Below, piece by piece: positions 17,594 to 27,714 of a stretch of 64,000 bases of DNA. The number at the start of each line of letters is the position of its first letter. Positions within the stretch are counted from its first letter, which is position 1. Origin of the DNA: Streptomyces sp. NBC_01264 (GTDB lineage Bacteria; Actinomycetota; Actinomycetes; Streptomycetales; Streptomycetaceae); the NCBI RefSeq assembly GCF_026340675.1, contig NZ_JAPEOX010000001.1:496001-560000 (forward strand), written 5' to 3'. The notes below the pieces were generated by a model. The model had not been told where the DNA came from. It saw nothing but the letters and a program-made list of their open reading frames with translations, and made no database searches. The translations under genes and the position numbers were made by a program.

Positions 17594-18229
17594 CTACTCC
17601 CCCAGGTCCGGCAGGGGCCGGGTCGACAGTTCGCGGGCCTCGTCGGCGGGCACGCCGAGCATGCGCAGGATCATCTCGGCGGTCTGCTCCCCCGCCGCCT
17701 CGTCGAGGTCGGTGGTGGCCCCCAGCTGGACCATCCCGAGCAGGGCCCCGCCGACGGCGCTGAGCGCGACCTGCGCGTCGGCGACGCTGAACCGGCCGGA
17801 CGCCCTGCCGACCTCCAGGTCCCGCAGGGCGCGCGGGGCGAAGCCCGTCCCGCCGTGCACGTGCTGCAGGCCCCGGAAGCGGAGGACGCCGGTCATCTCC
17901 GGATGGCTCGCCGCCAGCCGCAGGGCGAGCCGGACGCTGGTCGCGAAGGTCTCGGCGGGATCGTCGATCGACCCCGTAGCGGCGTCCAGCAGCTGCCCGT
18001 ACTCCTCCAGCGCGTCGGCGACCGCCGCGTCGAAGAGGGCGTCCTTGGTCTCGAAGTGGTTGTAGAAGGAGCCGAAGCCCACATCCGCGCGTTCGGCGAT
18101 GACCTGGATGCTCACCTCGGTGTTGCCCCGCTCGGCGAGGATGGCGCGGGCGGCCCCGATGAGGGCACTACGGGTCTGGGCCCGGCGGCGTTCGAAGCGG
18201 TTGGCGGGCTCAGGAGACGACGGCTGCAT
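17594..18229 (-). CDS. TetR/AcrR family transcriptional regulator
   Basis: A 211-residue repressor. The N-terminal helix-turn-helix is typical: SALIGAARAILAERG, VIAERADVGFGSFYNHFETK and DALFDAAV. The C-terminal ligand domain is helical and ends in a long acidic helix. It lies directly upstream of the DHA2 pump on the same strand and probably represses it through the site at 17492-17517, releasing it when the pump substrate binds. The upstream gap (18230-18391) separates it from a plus-strand acetyltransferase gene. Confidence 0.92.
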   Translation of the reverse strand: MQPSSPEPANRFERRRAQTRSALIGAARAILAERGNTEVSIQVIAERADVGFGSFYNHFETKDALFDAAVADALEEYGQLLDAATGSIDDPAETFATSVRLALRLAASHPEMTGVLRFRGLQHVHGGTGFAPRALRDLEVGRASGRFSVADAQVALSAVGGALLGMVQLGATTDLDEAAGEQTAEMILRMLGVPADEARELSTRPLPDLGE

Positions 18230-18391
18230 GCGTCGACTCTAGTCGCTACCACATTTGATGGAAGCATCAGGAGTCCACTCGGTGGGGGGACGGTGCGCGG
18301 CGAATGCCTGCCCCCCTGGCGAATCCCCACCCCTCCTTTGTAAGGTTCATTCTCAACAAGCACCTATTACTCAACAGGAGGACGCGCGGCA

Positions 18392-19045
18392 ATGCCGGAC
18401 ACCAGGATCAACGAGCTCGTACGGATGTGGATCAACGGTTGGATCGTCTCCCGCGGCAGCTCGGACCCGATCGACGAGCCGTGGGGGTGGACGATCGACG
18501 TGGGGCAGGCCAAGCACGTGGCCCGGCACGTGCTGCCGGAGCCCTGCGAGGCCGATGTGCGCAAGATCGTCGCCGCGACGAGTGCGCCGGGGACCTGGCT
18601 GAAGGTGTTCGCCGAGGAGGAGGTGGTCCTGCCCTGGGTCGGACCGGGCTGGCGGAACGATGTCGCCGGATTCCTGATGACCTGTCCTCTCGCGGCGGCG
18701 CGCCCCGAGGTGCCGGCCGGCTACACGCTCACCCACTGGACCCGGGGCGGTGTCAGCCGTGTGCTGGTCCGCACGCCCGAGGGACACTTCGCCGCCCGTG
18801 GACAGATCGCCCATGCCGGTTCGTACGCCGTCGTCGACCAGGTCGAGACCGCCGTCGAGCACCGCCGCAAGGGCCTCGGCGGCCTGGTGATGCGCACGTT
18901 GCAGAGCATCGCGTACGAGACGGGCGCGCGGACCGGCCTCCTGGTCGGCACGCCCGAGGGTCAGGCGCTCTACGACTCGCTGGGCTGGATCACGCACGCT
19001 CCGATGACGAGCCTCTGGTACGAGCCCTCGGACTCGGCCGCCTGA
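18392..19045 (+). CDS. GNAT family N-acetyltransferase
   Basis: A 217-residue acetyltransferase. The acetyl-CoA loop is VEHRRKGLGGLVMRTLQSIA (R/Q-x-x-G-x-G/A type), preceded by the strand GSYAVVDQVETA and followed by GARTGLLVGTPEGQALYDSLGW, the usual GNAT motif B. The N-terminal ~100 residues (INGWIVSRGSSDPIDEPWGW) are an extra domain seen in many actinobacterial GNATs. AGGAGG lies 9 bases before the ATG. The substrate is unknown. The promoter should lie in 18230-18391, which includes the AT-rich run near 18340-18375. Confidence 0.88.
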   Translation: MPDTRINELVRMWINGWIVSRGSSDPIDEPWGWTIDVGQAKHVARHVLPEPCEADVRKIVAATSAPGTWLKVFAEEEVVLPWVGPGWRNDVAGFLMTCPLAAARPEVPAGYTLTHWTRGGVSRVLVRTPEGHFAARGQIAHAGSYAVVDQVETAVEHRRKGLGGLVMRTLQSIAYETGARTGLLVGTPEGQALYDSLGWITHAPMTSLWYEPSDSAA

Positions 19046-19076
19046 GCCGACCCGGCGAGCTCGCGGGAACGAGGGG

Positions 19077-19781
19077 TCAGGCGATGCCCACGGTGTACGC
19101 CGCCCTGTGGCCGGCCGCGTCCGGTACGGGCGCCAGGGTCATCGCGGCGCCCGAGTCCCGGTAGCGGCCGTCGCGGGTGTTGGGGTGGTCCGGGGCCTTG
19201 CGGCGGGCGTAGGGCTGGAGCGCGTACACGCGCACCAGGAGTTCCTCGGGGAAGAAGAACTGCGAGGTCGTCTCGGTGTGCCGGTCGGGGCGGACCTTGA
19301 AGTGGATGTGCGGCGCCAACCCCCGGTACCAGCCCGGCACGATGGTGCGGAAGGTGCACCGCCCGGCGGCGTCCGTCAGCTGGGTGCCGCGCAGGAAGGT
19401 GTCCTTGCCGGTGGAGTAGGTGCCCGAGGGATCCGCGTGCCAGATGTCCACCGCGGCCCCGGGGACCGGACGGCAGCCGGCCGAGACCCGGAGCACCGTC
19501 AGGTCCAGACGGAACGGCACGCCGGCCCGTCCTTCCGCGATGTCGGACCGGACCCGGTCCAGGTCGAGGTAGTACGGTCCCTCGCCCGCCTTCGTGGTCA
19601 GCACGCACGCCGGGGCGGACGGTCCCGTCGGGGCCGGGGACGCGGGGTCCTGGGGCCGGCCCGCCGCGCCCCGGGTGGAGGCCTGTCCCGAGCAGCCCGC
19701 CGCCAGTGCGGCGGCTCCGGCCGATCCGGCGGCCAGCAGGAGTGTGCGGCGGCTGGTCCGGGAGCTGCCGTTCTCCGTCAT
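19077..19781 (-). CDS. Intradiol ring-cleavage dioxygenase-like lipoprotein
   Basis: A 234-residue exported protein of the catechol/protocatechuate intradiol dioxygenase fold, which opens aromatic diols with non-heme Fe(III). The N terminus combines a twin-arginine motif (SRRTLLLAAG) with a lipobox (LAAGC), so it is likely a Tat-exported lipoprotein. The iron ligands of the family are visible: Tyr in GEGPYYLD, Tyr in PGWYRGLAP and His-x-His in PHIHFKVRPD, plus DIWHADPSGTYS. ATG at 19781 follows AAGGGGGCC. Extracellular members are common in Streptomyces and their substrates are mostly unknown. It is convergent with the acetyltransferase at 18392. Confidence 0.9.
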   Translation of the reverse strand: MTENGSSRTSRRTLLLAAGSAGAAALAAGCSGQASTRGAAGRPQDPASPAPTGPSAPACVLTTKAGEGPYYLDLDRVRSDIAEGRAGVPFRLDLTVLRVSAGCRPVPGAAVDIWHADPSGTYSTGKDTFLRGTQLTDAAGRCTFRTIVPGWYRGLAPHIHFKVRPDRHTETTSQFFFPEELLVRVYALQPYARRKAPDHPNTRDGRYRDSGAAMTLAPVPDAAGHRAAYTVGIA

Positions 19782-19940
19782 ACGGCCCCCTTCGCGCGCC
19801 GGTGCGGCCGTCATGGCCGGTGCCCACCGGCCGCGCCCACCGTGCCTGACGGCATGGGCCCGGGCCCGGGACCGACACGCTTCGGGGCCCCGCGATCCCC
19901 CTCCCGGCCCGCTTCCCACCGCACGCGCGGCGGGTCCGCG

Positions 19941-20738
19941 TCACGGGAGCAGATCGTCCACGAGTTCCGTCAGGGCCGCCGCCAGCGCGGCGAGGCCCGG
20001 GCCGGCGGAGCCGCCGGGCTCCGCCATGTAGGTGTCCCGGCGGATCTCCACCATCAGCGCGCCGACCCGGTCGTCCTTGCCGTAGTACTTCAGAGGCACG
20101 TACGTCCCGGCGAAGGGGCTGTCGAGCCCGGTGCCTCCGAAGCCCGCGAACGCCCTCTCGGCGGCGGCCAGGAGGGCGGCCGGGGTGTGGAAGGCGTCCG
20201 TACCCAGGCAGATCGGCGGCCGGTGGCCGGCGCCGTGGAGTTCGTACGGGAGGGGCTCCGTCGGGTACGAGTGCACGTCGATGATCACGGCTCGTCCGGC
20301 GGCCTCCAGCCGGTCCTCCACGGCCCGCGTCATCGCGTCCGCGTACGGGTGGAAGTAGCGGTCGAGCAACGGCCGGACGTCGAAGCCCTCGGGGCGCAGG
20401 CGCTCCCGGTGGGTGGAGTGCGTGTACACCGCCCCCATGCCCACGGCGGTCATCTCCTCGCGCTCGTCGGGGAACCGCTCGGGGTCGACGACCAGCCGGG
20501 ACAGACCGTTCACGAACCGCCACGGCGTGACGGCGCAGGCGGCCGAGGCCGCCGCGGCGATCTCGGCGGTGTGCGCGTCGGTGATGTGGTCGAGTTCCCG
20601 GTCGAGCTCCGGATCCGACAGGTGGATCCCCTCGCGGGCGGACTCCGGTACGACGCGCGAGGAGTGCGGCACGTGCAGGATCACCGGCGACGCACCGGCG
20701 CCGGGGAGGATCTCGAAGGACTCGGATCGGTCGTTCAC
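19941..20738 (-). CDS. N-formylglutamate amidohydrolase family protein
   Basis: A 265-residue protein of the HutG2/N-formylglutamate deformylase family, which hydrolyses N-formyl-L-glutamate in one histidine breakdown route. Characteristic stretches are VILHVPHSSRVVPESAREG, DRELDHITDAHT, VYTHSTHRERLR, VIIDVHSYPTEPLPYE and VEIRRDTYM; the His and Asp residues are likely metal ligands. GTG at 20738 follows GAGGAGG by 5 bases. No other hut genes are nearby. It lies 94 bp after the SpoIIE phosphatase on the same strand, so cotranscription is possible but not required. Confidence 0.85.
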   Translation of the reverse strand: MNDRSESFEILPGAGASPVILHVPHSSRVVPESAREGIHLSDPELDRELDHITDAHTAEIAAAASAACAVTPWRFVNGLSRLVVDPERFPDEREEMTAVGMGAVYTHSTHRERLRPEGFDVRPLLDRYFHPYADAMTRAVEDRLEAAGRAVIIDVHSYPTEPLPYELHGAGHRPPICLGTDAFHTPAALLAAAERAFAGFGGTGLDSPFAGTYVPLKYYGKDDRVGALMVEIRRDTYMAEPGGSAGPGLAALAAALTELVDDLLP

Positions 20739-20782
20739 GTGCGCCTCCTCGGTCGATGGGTCGGCCGGCAGGCCGGTTGGCT

Positions 20783-20815
20783 GGTCGGTCGGTCGGTCGG
20801 TCGGGTCGATCGACC
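20783..20815. repeat. (GGTC)5 microsatellite next to the palindrome GGTCGATCGACC
   Basis: Five tandem GGTC units (20783-20802) are followed at once by a 12-bp palindrome (20804-20815). Both lie in the gap between the phosphatase stop and the amidohydrolase start. A variable tetranucleotide run here could change spacing or expression of the downstream gene, but this is inference. Confidence 0.7.
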
Positions 20816-20831
20816 GCACGGGCCGGGGCCG

Positions 20832-23360
20832 TCAGCCGACCCGGATGCCGATCACGCACGTGTCGTCGTCCGTGTCGGAGCGGCTCTCGGCCAGGAGCCG
20901 GTCCAGTTGGCCGTCCAGGTCCCCGGCGGCGGTGGCCGCCGCGTGCACGAGGTGGCCGAGCGACTCCTGTACCGAGGAGTCCCGGCGCTCCACCAGCCCG
21001 TCCGTGTACATCAGGAGCGTGTCGTCCGGTTCGAGCTGCACCTCCCGCTCGACGTAGGTGACGTCGGGCAGGGCACCGAGGAGCAGCCCCTCGATGAGCG
21101 GGAAGGCCTCCGCCTCCCCGCCGCGGACGAGTACGGGGGGCAGGTGGCCCGCGCGGGCCCAGCGCATCACCCGCGTGCGCGGGTCGAAGAGGCCGCAGAC
21201 GGCGGTGGCCGTCACGTGCTTGGCCAGGTTGTGGGTGACTGTGTTGAGCCAGGACAGCAACTGCGCGGGGCCCGCCCCGGTGACGGCGAGGCCGCGCAGG
21301 GCGTTGCGCAGGACGACCATGCCGGTGGCCGCCTCGATGCCGTGCCCCGCGACGTCGCCCACTGACAGCATGATCAGCCCGGAGGGCAGGACGACGGTGT
21401 CGTACCAGTCTCCGCCGACGAGCGCCTCGATCTCCGCGGGCCGGTAGCGGACCGCGACGCGCAGGCCCGGGGCCTCGATGGCCGGCGGGGTGGGGGGCAT
21501 GATGGCGTGCTGGAGCTGGAGGGCCAGCCGAGTCCGCTCGGCGGACTCGGCCTCGGTGTGGGCGAGTTGGTCCCTGGTCGCGGCCAGGGCGACCTCGGTC
21601 CAGTGCTGGGCGGAGATGTCCTGGTAGGCACCGCGCACGGTGTGCAGCCGCTGGTCCGCGTCGAGGACCGGCTCGGCGACGACCCGGATGTGCCGGGTGA
21701 TTCCGTCGGGTCTGCGCAGGCGGAAGTTGACGGAGGCGGAGCGGCGCAGGCGCAGGACCGCGCGCAGGAAGCGTCCGACGGCCGCGGAGTCGTCGGGGTG
21801 CGTGTAGCCGGGGAGTTCCCGCAGCGGGACCGGGGGCGCCGTGGGCGGGAGTCCGTGGAGGTCGTAGAGCTGGGCGTTCCAGGTGGTCTCGCCGGTAACG
21901 AGGTTCTCCTCGAAACCTCCGATCCGGCCCAGTCGCTGGGCGTGCTGGAGGAGGTTGGCCAGGCGGGCCGTCTCGTCCTGGATCCGCCAGATCAGCAGGA
22001 CGGCCGAGCCGTGGCGGCTGACGCTGATGTTCGCGACCGAGGTGAGCGGGATCTGGTCGACGAGCGCGGTCAGGCTCATGCGTTCGGCGCGGAAGGGCTC
22101 GCCCGTCGCGTGGACGCGCTCGATGATGTCGAAGAGCCCGCTCTCGCCGGCGGCCAGGGGGTAGGCCTCCAGCAGCAGGGCGCCGTTGACGTCGCCGCGC
22201 GGGCGTCCCACCGGGTCGACGAAACGGCTGCCGGTGTGCCGGATCCGGAAGTCGGCGAGCCGGCCGTCGGAGTCGAGGACGGGGGTGAGGACCACGGCCG
22301 GGTCCTGGAGCCCCTCGGCGAGGTCGATGAGCTCGGCGACGTCGGGGAGGACCGCGTCGGCGGCCGCGGGGTCGTGCGGGGGCGCGGCGTCCATCGTGCG
22401 GGCACACAGCTCGGCGAGGGCCTCGACCTGGCGTTCGATCTGGGGTGCCTGCGGCTCCAGGGGCTGCGGCCAGCAGATCTCCAGGACGCCCTGGATCCGT
22501 CCGCCCGTTCCCGTGGGCACCGCGATGCGCCCGCCGTCGGGCCACTCGGCGCGGCCCACGGAGGGGAGCCCCTCCCAGTCCATGTCGGTGAGGGTGACCA
22601 GCCGGCGTTCCCCCAGGGCGAGGCGGGCGACGGTGGAGACGCCCGGGGGGACGTGCCGCCAGCGGGCCGCCTCCCTGGGCGGGAACCCTGCGTGGCCGGC
22701 GAGGGCCAGCGAACCGTCGGGCTCGGCGGCCCACACGGCCACCGCCACCGCTCCCAGGGGGCCCAGGGCGTTCGTCAGGAGGGACTCGGCGACCGCCTGG
22801 GTGTCGGCGGCGACGGCGAGCACCCCGCTCTCGGCGGTGCGCAGGCGCACCGCCACCGTGGACGGCCGATCGGCCGGGTCGCCGCCGCGCACCGCTGGGC
22901 CCGCGCTCGTACCCGTACCCGAGCCGGAGCCCGTGCCCGCGCCCGTGCGTTCGACGAACTCGGCGGCGATCTCGCTGACGTTGTCGCGGGAGGCCTGGTT
23001 GACGATGTCGGCGGCGAGTTCGAGGGGGGACATCCCGCTCTCACGGCACAGCACGTCGAGCTGGCGGGCCGCCGCGGCCGGGGTGCAGTGCAGCTGCCCG
23101 ATCAGGATGCCCTTGGCCAGTTCGACCAGGGCCCGCCCGTCGGCGGCCGCTTGTGCCTCCAGCACCTCGCGGCGCAGCCGTTCCACGGTGGCGACGAGGC
23201 GGCCCAAGGGCGTCGGGGCCTGGTGCGGGACGGCAGCCGCGGAACGGTCGCCGGCCGGTGGTCCCGGCCGGCGCGCGTCGTCGTACCGGTGCGCGTCGTC
23301 TCCCCGGCGTGCGTCGTCGTGCCGCCGGGCGTCGTCGTGCCGGCGCGTGTCGCCGGTCAT
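20832..23360 (-). CDS. SpoIIE-type PP2C phosphatase with ANTAR, GAF and PAS domains
   Basis: An 842-residue cytoplasmic signalling protein. Domains in order are hexapeptide repeats (RRHDDA-like, residues 6-30), an ANTAR helix bundle (about 50-120, with ALVELAKGILIGQLHCTPAA), GAF-like (170-310), two PAS-like regions (330-450 and 465-575, the latter with FRLRRPDGITRHIRVVAEPV) and a SpoIIE phosphatase domain (610-840). Metal-binding aspartates are in GGDWYD (D651), VGDVAGHG and the terminal DTDDDTC. Such phosphatases dephosphorylate STAS anti-anti-sigma proteins and so free a sigma factor; two STAS genes lie 5-9 kb away. Its ATG overlaps the kinase stop as ATGA, so the two are translationally coupled. 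Confidence 0.9.
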   Translation of the reverse strand: MTGDTRRHDDARRHDDARRGDDAHRYDDARRPGPPAGDRSAAAVPHQAPTPLGRLVATVERLRREVLEAQAAADGRALVELAKGILIGQLHCTPAAAARQLDVLCRESGMSPLELAADIVNQASRDNVSEIAAEFVERTGAGTGSGSGTGTSAGPAVRGGDPADRPSTVAVRLRTAESGVLAVAADTQAVAESLLTNALGPLGAVAVAVWAAEPDGSLALAGHAGFPPREAARWRHVPPGVSTVARLALGERRLVTLTDMDWEGLPSVGRAEWPDGGRIAVPTGTGGRIQGVLEICWPQPLEPQAPQIERQVEALAELCARTMDAAPPHDPAAADAVLPDVAELIDLAEGLQDPAVVLTPVLDSDGRLADFRIRHTGSRFVDPVGRPRGDVNGALLLEAYPLAAGESGLFDIIERVHATGEPFRAERMSLTALVDQIPLTSVANISVSRHGSAVLLIWRIQDETARLANLLQHAQRLGRIGGFEENLVTGETTWNAQLYDLHGLPPTAPPVPLRELPGYTHPDDSAAVGRFLRAVLRLRRSASVNFRLRRPDGITRHIRVVAEPVLDADQRLHTVRGAYQDISAQHWTEVALAATRDQLAHTEAESAERTRLALQLQHAIMPPTPPAIEAPGLRVAVRYRPAEIEALVGGDWYDTVVLPSGLIMLSVGDVAGHGIEAATGMVVLRNALRGLAVTGAGPAQLLSWLNTVTHNLAKHVTATAVCGLFDPRTRVMRWARAGHLPPVLVRGGEAEAFPLIEGLLLGALPDVTYVEREVQLEPDDTLLMYTDGLVERRDSSVQESLGHLVHAAATAAGDLDGQLDRLLAESRSDTDDDTCVIGIRVG
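23273..23344. repeat. Four tandem 18-bp repeats inside the phosphatase gene
   Basis: Imperfect 18-bp units encode the RRHDDA/RRGDDA/HRYDDA hexapeptide array at the phosphatase N terminus. The array is charged and probably disordered. Confidence 0.75.
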
Positions 23361-26300
23361 CGGGTGAGCCGGCGCCGGATGCGGGCGATGAGGTCGTCGG
23401 CGTCCACCGGCTTGGTCACGTAGTCGCTGGAACCCGCGGCGAGGCTCTTCTCCCGGTCCCCGGGCATGGCCTTGGCCGTGACCGCGATGATGGGCAGGTC
23501 CGCGTACTGCGGCATCCGCCGGATCTCGGCGGTCGCGGCGTAGCCGTCCAGTTCGGGCATCATCACGTCCATCAGGACGATGTCCACGTCGGCGTTGCGG
23601 ACGAGCGCGTCGATGCCCTTGCGGCCGTCCTCGGCGTGGAGCACGCGCATGCCGTGCAGTTCCAGGACCCCGCTGAGCGCGAAGAGGTTGCGGGCGTCGT
23701 CGTCGACGACGAGGACGGTGCGTCCGGCCAGGTCGCTCCCGGGTACGTGATCGGCGTGACGGTGCCGCGCGTCGCCGTGCACCAGGGGCAGGACGTCCCC
23801 GGGCTGTTCGGCGGACAGGTGGAGCGCGATGCGTTCGCGCAGCTCGTCTAGGCTGGAGAGCAGTTCCAAGCGGCGTGACGCGGGCCGCCGGCGCAGGGCC
23901 TCCTCCTGGCCGGTCCGCACCCGCGGGTTGTTGTGGGCGAGGACGGGGAGGGAGGCGAGGGCCGGGTCCCCGTCGAGGGCGTCGAGGAAGCGGAGCGCTT
24001 CGCCGTTGGGCAGGTCCAGTTCCATGACGACGCAGTGGAAGGAGTGCGCCGCCAGGGCGGCGGCGGCCTCGCGCGAACTCGTGGCGTTGACCACGTGAAT
24101 GCCGCCCCGCTCCCCCGCCGACAGGTGGTCGGGGGCGAAGTCCCGTTCGGCGCTCTCGGCGACGAGGGACAGCAGGCCGTTGGTCCGCTCCTCGATCACC
24201 AGCAGGCGCCGGGGCCGCCGCTGGTCCGGGAGTACGGGCTGGCCCGTACGGCCGCCCTGGCCCGCGGCCGTACGGTGCGAGGTCCCGGGCGGGAGCGCCA
24301 GGGGGGTCTCGGCGTAGGACGCGGACTCGTAGTCCGCACGGCTGACCGGCAGGTAGAGGGTGAAGGTGCTGCCCTGGCCGGGGGCGCTCTCCGCGGTGAC
24401 GGCGCCGCCGAGGAGCTGGGCGATCTCGCGGCTGATGGAGAGCCCGAGGCCGGTGCCGCCGTACTTGCGGCTCGTGGTGCCGTCGGCCTGCTGGAAGGCC
24501 CCGAAGACCGACTCCAGTTGCTGTTCGGGGATGCCGATGCCCGTGTCGCGCACCCGGAAGGCCAGCATCGGACCGCGCCGGGTGAGGCCCGAGGGGATTT
24601 CGGGGGCCGCGGCCGGCTCGATGCGGAGCTCGACGCCTCCGCGCTCGGTGAACTTCACGGCGTTCGACAGGAGGTTCCGCAAGATCTGGCGCAGGCGCGA
24701 GTCGTCGGTGAGCAGGTCGTCGGGGGCGCCGGGCGCCGTGGTGACGGTGAAGTCGAGGCTCTTCTGCGTGGTCATCGGCCGGAAGGTGGCGTCGACGTAC
24801 TCCAGGAGCTGGGGCAGGTGCACCCGCTCGGGGTTGATGTCCATCTTCCCGGCCTCGACCTTCGACAGGTCGAGGATGTCGTTGATCAGCTGGAGGAGGT
24901 CCGAGCCGGCCGAGTGGATGATGCCGGCGTACTCGACCTGCTTGGGGGTGAGGTTGCGCGCGGGGTTCTGGGCGAGCAACTGGGCCAGGATCAGGAGGCT
25001 GTTGAGCGGGGTGCGCAGCTCGTGGCTCATGTTGGCCAGGAACTCGGACTTGTAGGTGGAGGCCAGGGACAGCTGCTGCGCGCGGGTCTCCAGTTCCTGC
25101 CGGGCCTGCTCGATCTCCAGGTTCTTGGCCTCGATGTCGCTGTTCTGGCTGGCGAGGAGGGCGGCCTTCTCCTCCAGCTCCGCGTTGGAGCGCTGGAGTT
25201 CCTCCTGCTGGACCTGGAGTTCCTCCGAGCGGGCCTGGAGCTCTCCTGTGAGGCGCTGGGACTCGCCGAGGAGCTCGTCGGTGCGGGCGTTGGCCACGAT
25301 CGTGTTGACGTTGGCGCCGATGGCCTCCATCAGCTGGGCCAGGAAGTCGCGGTGCACGGGGTTGAAGGCGGAGAAGGAGGCCAGCTCGATCACGCCGAGG
25401 ATCTGGTCGTCCACCACGATCGGCAGGATGATCAGGCTGCCCGGGGTGGTGTGGCCCAGCCCGGAGGAAATGACGTAGCCGCCGGGGACCTGGTCGGTGG
25501 CGATGATCCGGCGGCTGCGGGCCGCCTGGCCGACGAGGGACTCCCCGAGGGCGAAGGTGGCGGCCTCCTGCGCGGCGGCGGAGCGCCCGTAGGAGCCGAC
25601 GAGGGTGAGCACGGTGCCGCCGGGGCGGTCCTCGGCGAGGTAGAAGGCTCCGTACTGGGCGGCGACCAGGGGTGTCAGCTCATCCATGACGAGTTCGGCG
25701 ACCGCGGCCAGGTCCCGGTGGCCCTGCATCAGGCCGGAGATGCGGGCCAGGTTCGATTTGAGCCAGTCCTGCTCCTGGTTGGCCCGGGTGCTCTCGCGGA
25801 GCGAGCCGACCATGGAGTTGATGTTGTCCTTGAGTTCGGCGACCTCGCCCGAGGCGTCGACCGTGATCGAGCGGGTCAGGTCACCCTCGGCGACCGCGCT
25901 GGCCACCTCGGCGATGGCCCGGACCTGGCGGGTCAGGTTGCCGGCCAGTTCGTTGACGTTCTCCGTCAGGCGCTTCCAGGTGCCGGAGACGCCCTCGACC
26001 TCGGCCTGGCCGCCGAGCCGGCCCTCGCTGCCCACCTCGCGGGCCACGCGGGTGACCTCGGCGGCGAAGGCGGACAGCTGGTCGACCATCGTGTTGATGG
26101 TGGTCTTCAGCTCCAGGATCTCGCCGCGGGCGTCCACGTCGATCTTCTTGGACAGGTCGCCGTTGGCGACGGCCGTCGTGACGAGGGCGATGTTGCGGAC
26201 CTGGCCGGTGAGGTTGTTGGCCATGGAGTTGACGTTGTCCGTGAGGTCCTTCCAGGTGCCCGCCACGTTGGGCACCTGCGCCTGGCCGCCGAGCCGGCCC

Positions 26301-27382
26301 TCCGTGCCCACTTCGCGGGCCACCCGGGTCACCTCGTCGGCGAAGGCAGACAGGGTGTCGACCATCGTGTTGATGACCCCGGCCAGCGCGGCGACCTCGC
26401 CCTTGGCCTCCACCATGATCTTCTGCGAGAGGTCGCCGCGGGCCACGGCGGTGGCCACCTGGGCGATGGAACGCACCTGGCCGGTCAGGTTGTAGGCCAT
26501 GACGTTGACGTTGTCGGTGAGGTCCTTCCAGGTGCCGGAGACGCCCCGGACCGTAGCCTGACCGCCCAGGTTGCCCTCGGTCCCGACCTCGCGGGCCACG
26601 CGGGTGACCTCGTCGGCGAACGCGGAGAGCTGGTCGACCATCGTGTTGATGGTCTCCTTCAGCTCCAGGATCTCCCCGCGCGCGTCCACCCGGATCTTCT
26701 GGGTCAGGTCGCCCTGGGCCACGGCGGTGGTGACCTCGGCGATGGAGCGCACCTGGGCGGTCAGGTTGTCGGCCATGACGTTGACCGACTCCGTCAGGTC
26801 CTTCCACGTGCCGGAGACGCCCTGGACGTCCGCCTGGCCGCCGAGCCTGCCCTCGGTTCCGACCTCGCGGGCCACGCGGGTGACCTCGCCGGCGAATCCG
26901 GAGAGCTGGTCGACCATCGTGTTGATGGTCTCCTTCAGCTCCAGGATCTCGCCGCGCGCGGTGACGGTGATCTTCTGTGAGAGGTCGCCCTTGGCCACCG
27001 CGGTCGCGACCTGGGCGATGGACCGCACCTGGGCGGTCAGGTTTCCGGCCATGAAGTTGACCGAATCCGTCAGGTCCAGCCAGGCTCCGCCGACTCCCGG
27101 CACGTCGGCCTGGCCGCCGAGGGTCCCCTCGGTGCCCACCTCGCGGGCCACCCTGGTCACCTCGGAGGTGAACAGGGACAGCTGGTTGACCATCCCGTTG
27201 AAGACGGTGGCGATCTCCCCGAGCAGCCCGTCCGCCGCATCGGGCAGCCGGGTACGGAAGTCCCCGTCGCGTACGGCGGTCAGCCCGGCGAGCAGCCTGC
27301 GCAGCTCCGCCTCGCTGATCCCGCCTTCACCCGGGAGCGGGGGCACCCCGCCCGCCGAACCCGTGCCAGCCCGCTCGGCCAT
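23357..27382 (-). CDS. Soluble hybrid histidine kinase with a tandem HAMP array, GAF and two receiver domains
   Basis: A 1,341-residue kinase without membrane segments. Residues 25-540 are about five ~92-residue HAMP units ([30 protein letters not shown] and [13 protein letters not shown]). GAF follows (560-715), then a coiled coil, HisKA with phospho-acceptor H787 in SHELRTPL, HATPase (N box near 905, G box near 975), a degenerate receiver (1060-1170) and a canonical receiver with D1272 in [12 protein letters not shown] arrays of this kind occur in osmosensing kinases such as fungal Nik1/Os-1 and Streptomyces OsaA; here there is no adjacent OsaB. ATG at 27382 follows GGTTGGGG; a GTG 10 codons upstream is possible. 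Confidence 0.93.
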   Translation of the reverse strand: MAERAGTGSAGGVPPLPGEGGISEAELRRLLAGLTAVRDGDFRTRLPDAADGLLGEIATVFNGMVNQLSLFTSEVTRVAREVGTEGTLGGQADVPGVGGAWLDLTDSVNFMAGNLTAQVRSIAQVATAVAKGDLSQKITVTARGEILELKETINTMVDQLSGFAGEVTRVAREVGTEGRLGGQADVQGVSGTWKDLTESVNVMADNLTAQVRSIAEVTTAVAQGDLTQKIRVDARGEILELKETINTMVDQLSAFADEVTRVAREVGTEGNLGGQATVRGVSGTWKDLTDNVNVMAYNLTGQVRSIAQVATAVARGDLSQKIMVEAKGEVAALAGVINTMVDTLSAFADEVTRVAREVGTEGRLGGQAQVPNVAGTWKDLTDNVNSMANNLTGQVRNIALVTTAVANGDLSKKIDVDARGEILELKTTINTMVDQLSAFAAEVTRVAREVGSEGRLGGQAEVEGVSGTWKRLTENVNELAGNLTRQVRAIAEVASAVAEGDLTRSITVDASGEVAELKDNINSMVGSLRESTRANQEQDWLKSNLARISGLMQGHRDLAAVAELVMDELTPLVAAQYGAFYLAEDRPGGTVLTLVGSYGRSAAAQEAATFALGESLVGQAARSRRIIATDQVPGGYVISSGLGHTTPGSLIILPIVVDDQILGVIELASFSAFNPVHRDFLAQLMEAIGANVNTIVANARTDELLGESQRLTGELQARSEELQVQQEELQRSNAELEEKAALLASQNSDIEAKNLEIEQARQELETRAQQLSLASTYKSEFLANMSHELRTPLNSLLILAQLLAQNPARNLTPKQVEYAGIIHSAGSDLLQLINDILDLSKVEAGKMDINPERVHLPQLLEYVDATFRPMTTQKSLDFTVTTAPGAPDDLLTDDSRLRQILRNLLSNAVKFTERGGVELRIEPAAAPEIPSGLTRRGPMLAFRVRDTGIGIPEQQLESVFGAFQQADGTTSRKYGGTGLGLSISREIAQLLGGAVTAESAPGQGSTFTLYLPVSRADYESASYAETPLALPPGTSHRTAAGQGGRTGQPVLPDQRRPRRLLVIEERTNGLLSLVAESAERDFAPDHLSAGERGGIHVVNATSSREAAAALAAHSFHCVVMELDLPNGEALRFLDALDGDPALASLPVLAHNNPRVRTGQEEALRRRPASRRLELLSSLDELRERIALHLSAEQPGDVLPLVHGDARHRHADHVPGSDLAGRTVLVVDDDARNLFALSGVLELHGMRVLHAEDGRKGIDALVRNADVDIVLMDVMMPELDGYAATAEIRRMPQYADLPIIAVTAKAMPGDREKSLAAGSSDYVTKPVDADDLIARIRRRLTR

Positions 27383-27714
27383 CCGCCCCAACCTCACACT
27401 CGAAACCGACACTCCGGCGAACGGAACGAGGGACCCCCGGTCCCGGGGGCGCACCGATGCGCCCCGCTCCGCGGGGTTCCGTCTGCGCCGCACCACCGGT
27501 CGGGTGAAGGCTAGCGCCGCCGAAGGGACGATAAGGCACGGTCGATCACACCGGGGACAGCGCATCCCGCCTGCGGGAAGGGGAGGCGGGCGGGATCCCT
27601 TCCACGCAGCGCCCGAACGCGCCCTGGGGCACAGCGGTTTGGATGGATCCGGGGTGAGACGGCAGGTTCCGGGTAGGCGAAACGGTGACACTCGCGCACA
27701 TCGGAGGAAACGGG
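27383..27714. other. Divergent intergenic region between the hybrid kinase and the RsbW-like gene
   Basis: There is no supportable gene in these 332 bp. Just before the RsbW-like gene, GGGT-N15-GGGTAG (-10 at 27671-27676) loosely fits the GNNT-N14-16-GGGTAC/T pattern of stress-sigma promoters. No kinase promoter could be placed. Confidence 0.4.

Noticed and set aside
18970..22734. Minus-strand 1,254-codon open frame
   Set aside because: It crosses three genes that have clear protein families in other frames; its sequence is Arg/Pro/Gly-rich noise.
23933..26980. Plus-strand 1,015-codon open frame
   Set aside because: Antisense shadow of the HAMP-array kinase, caused by high GC; composition is low-complexity His/Gly/Asp/Val.
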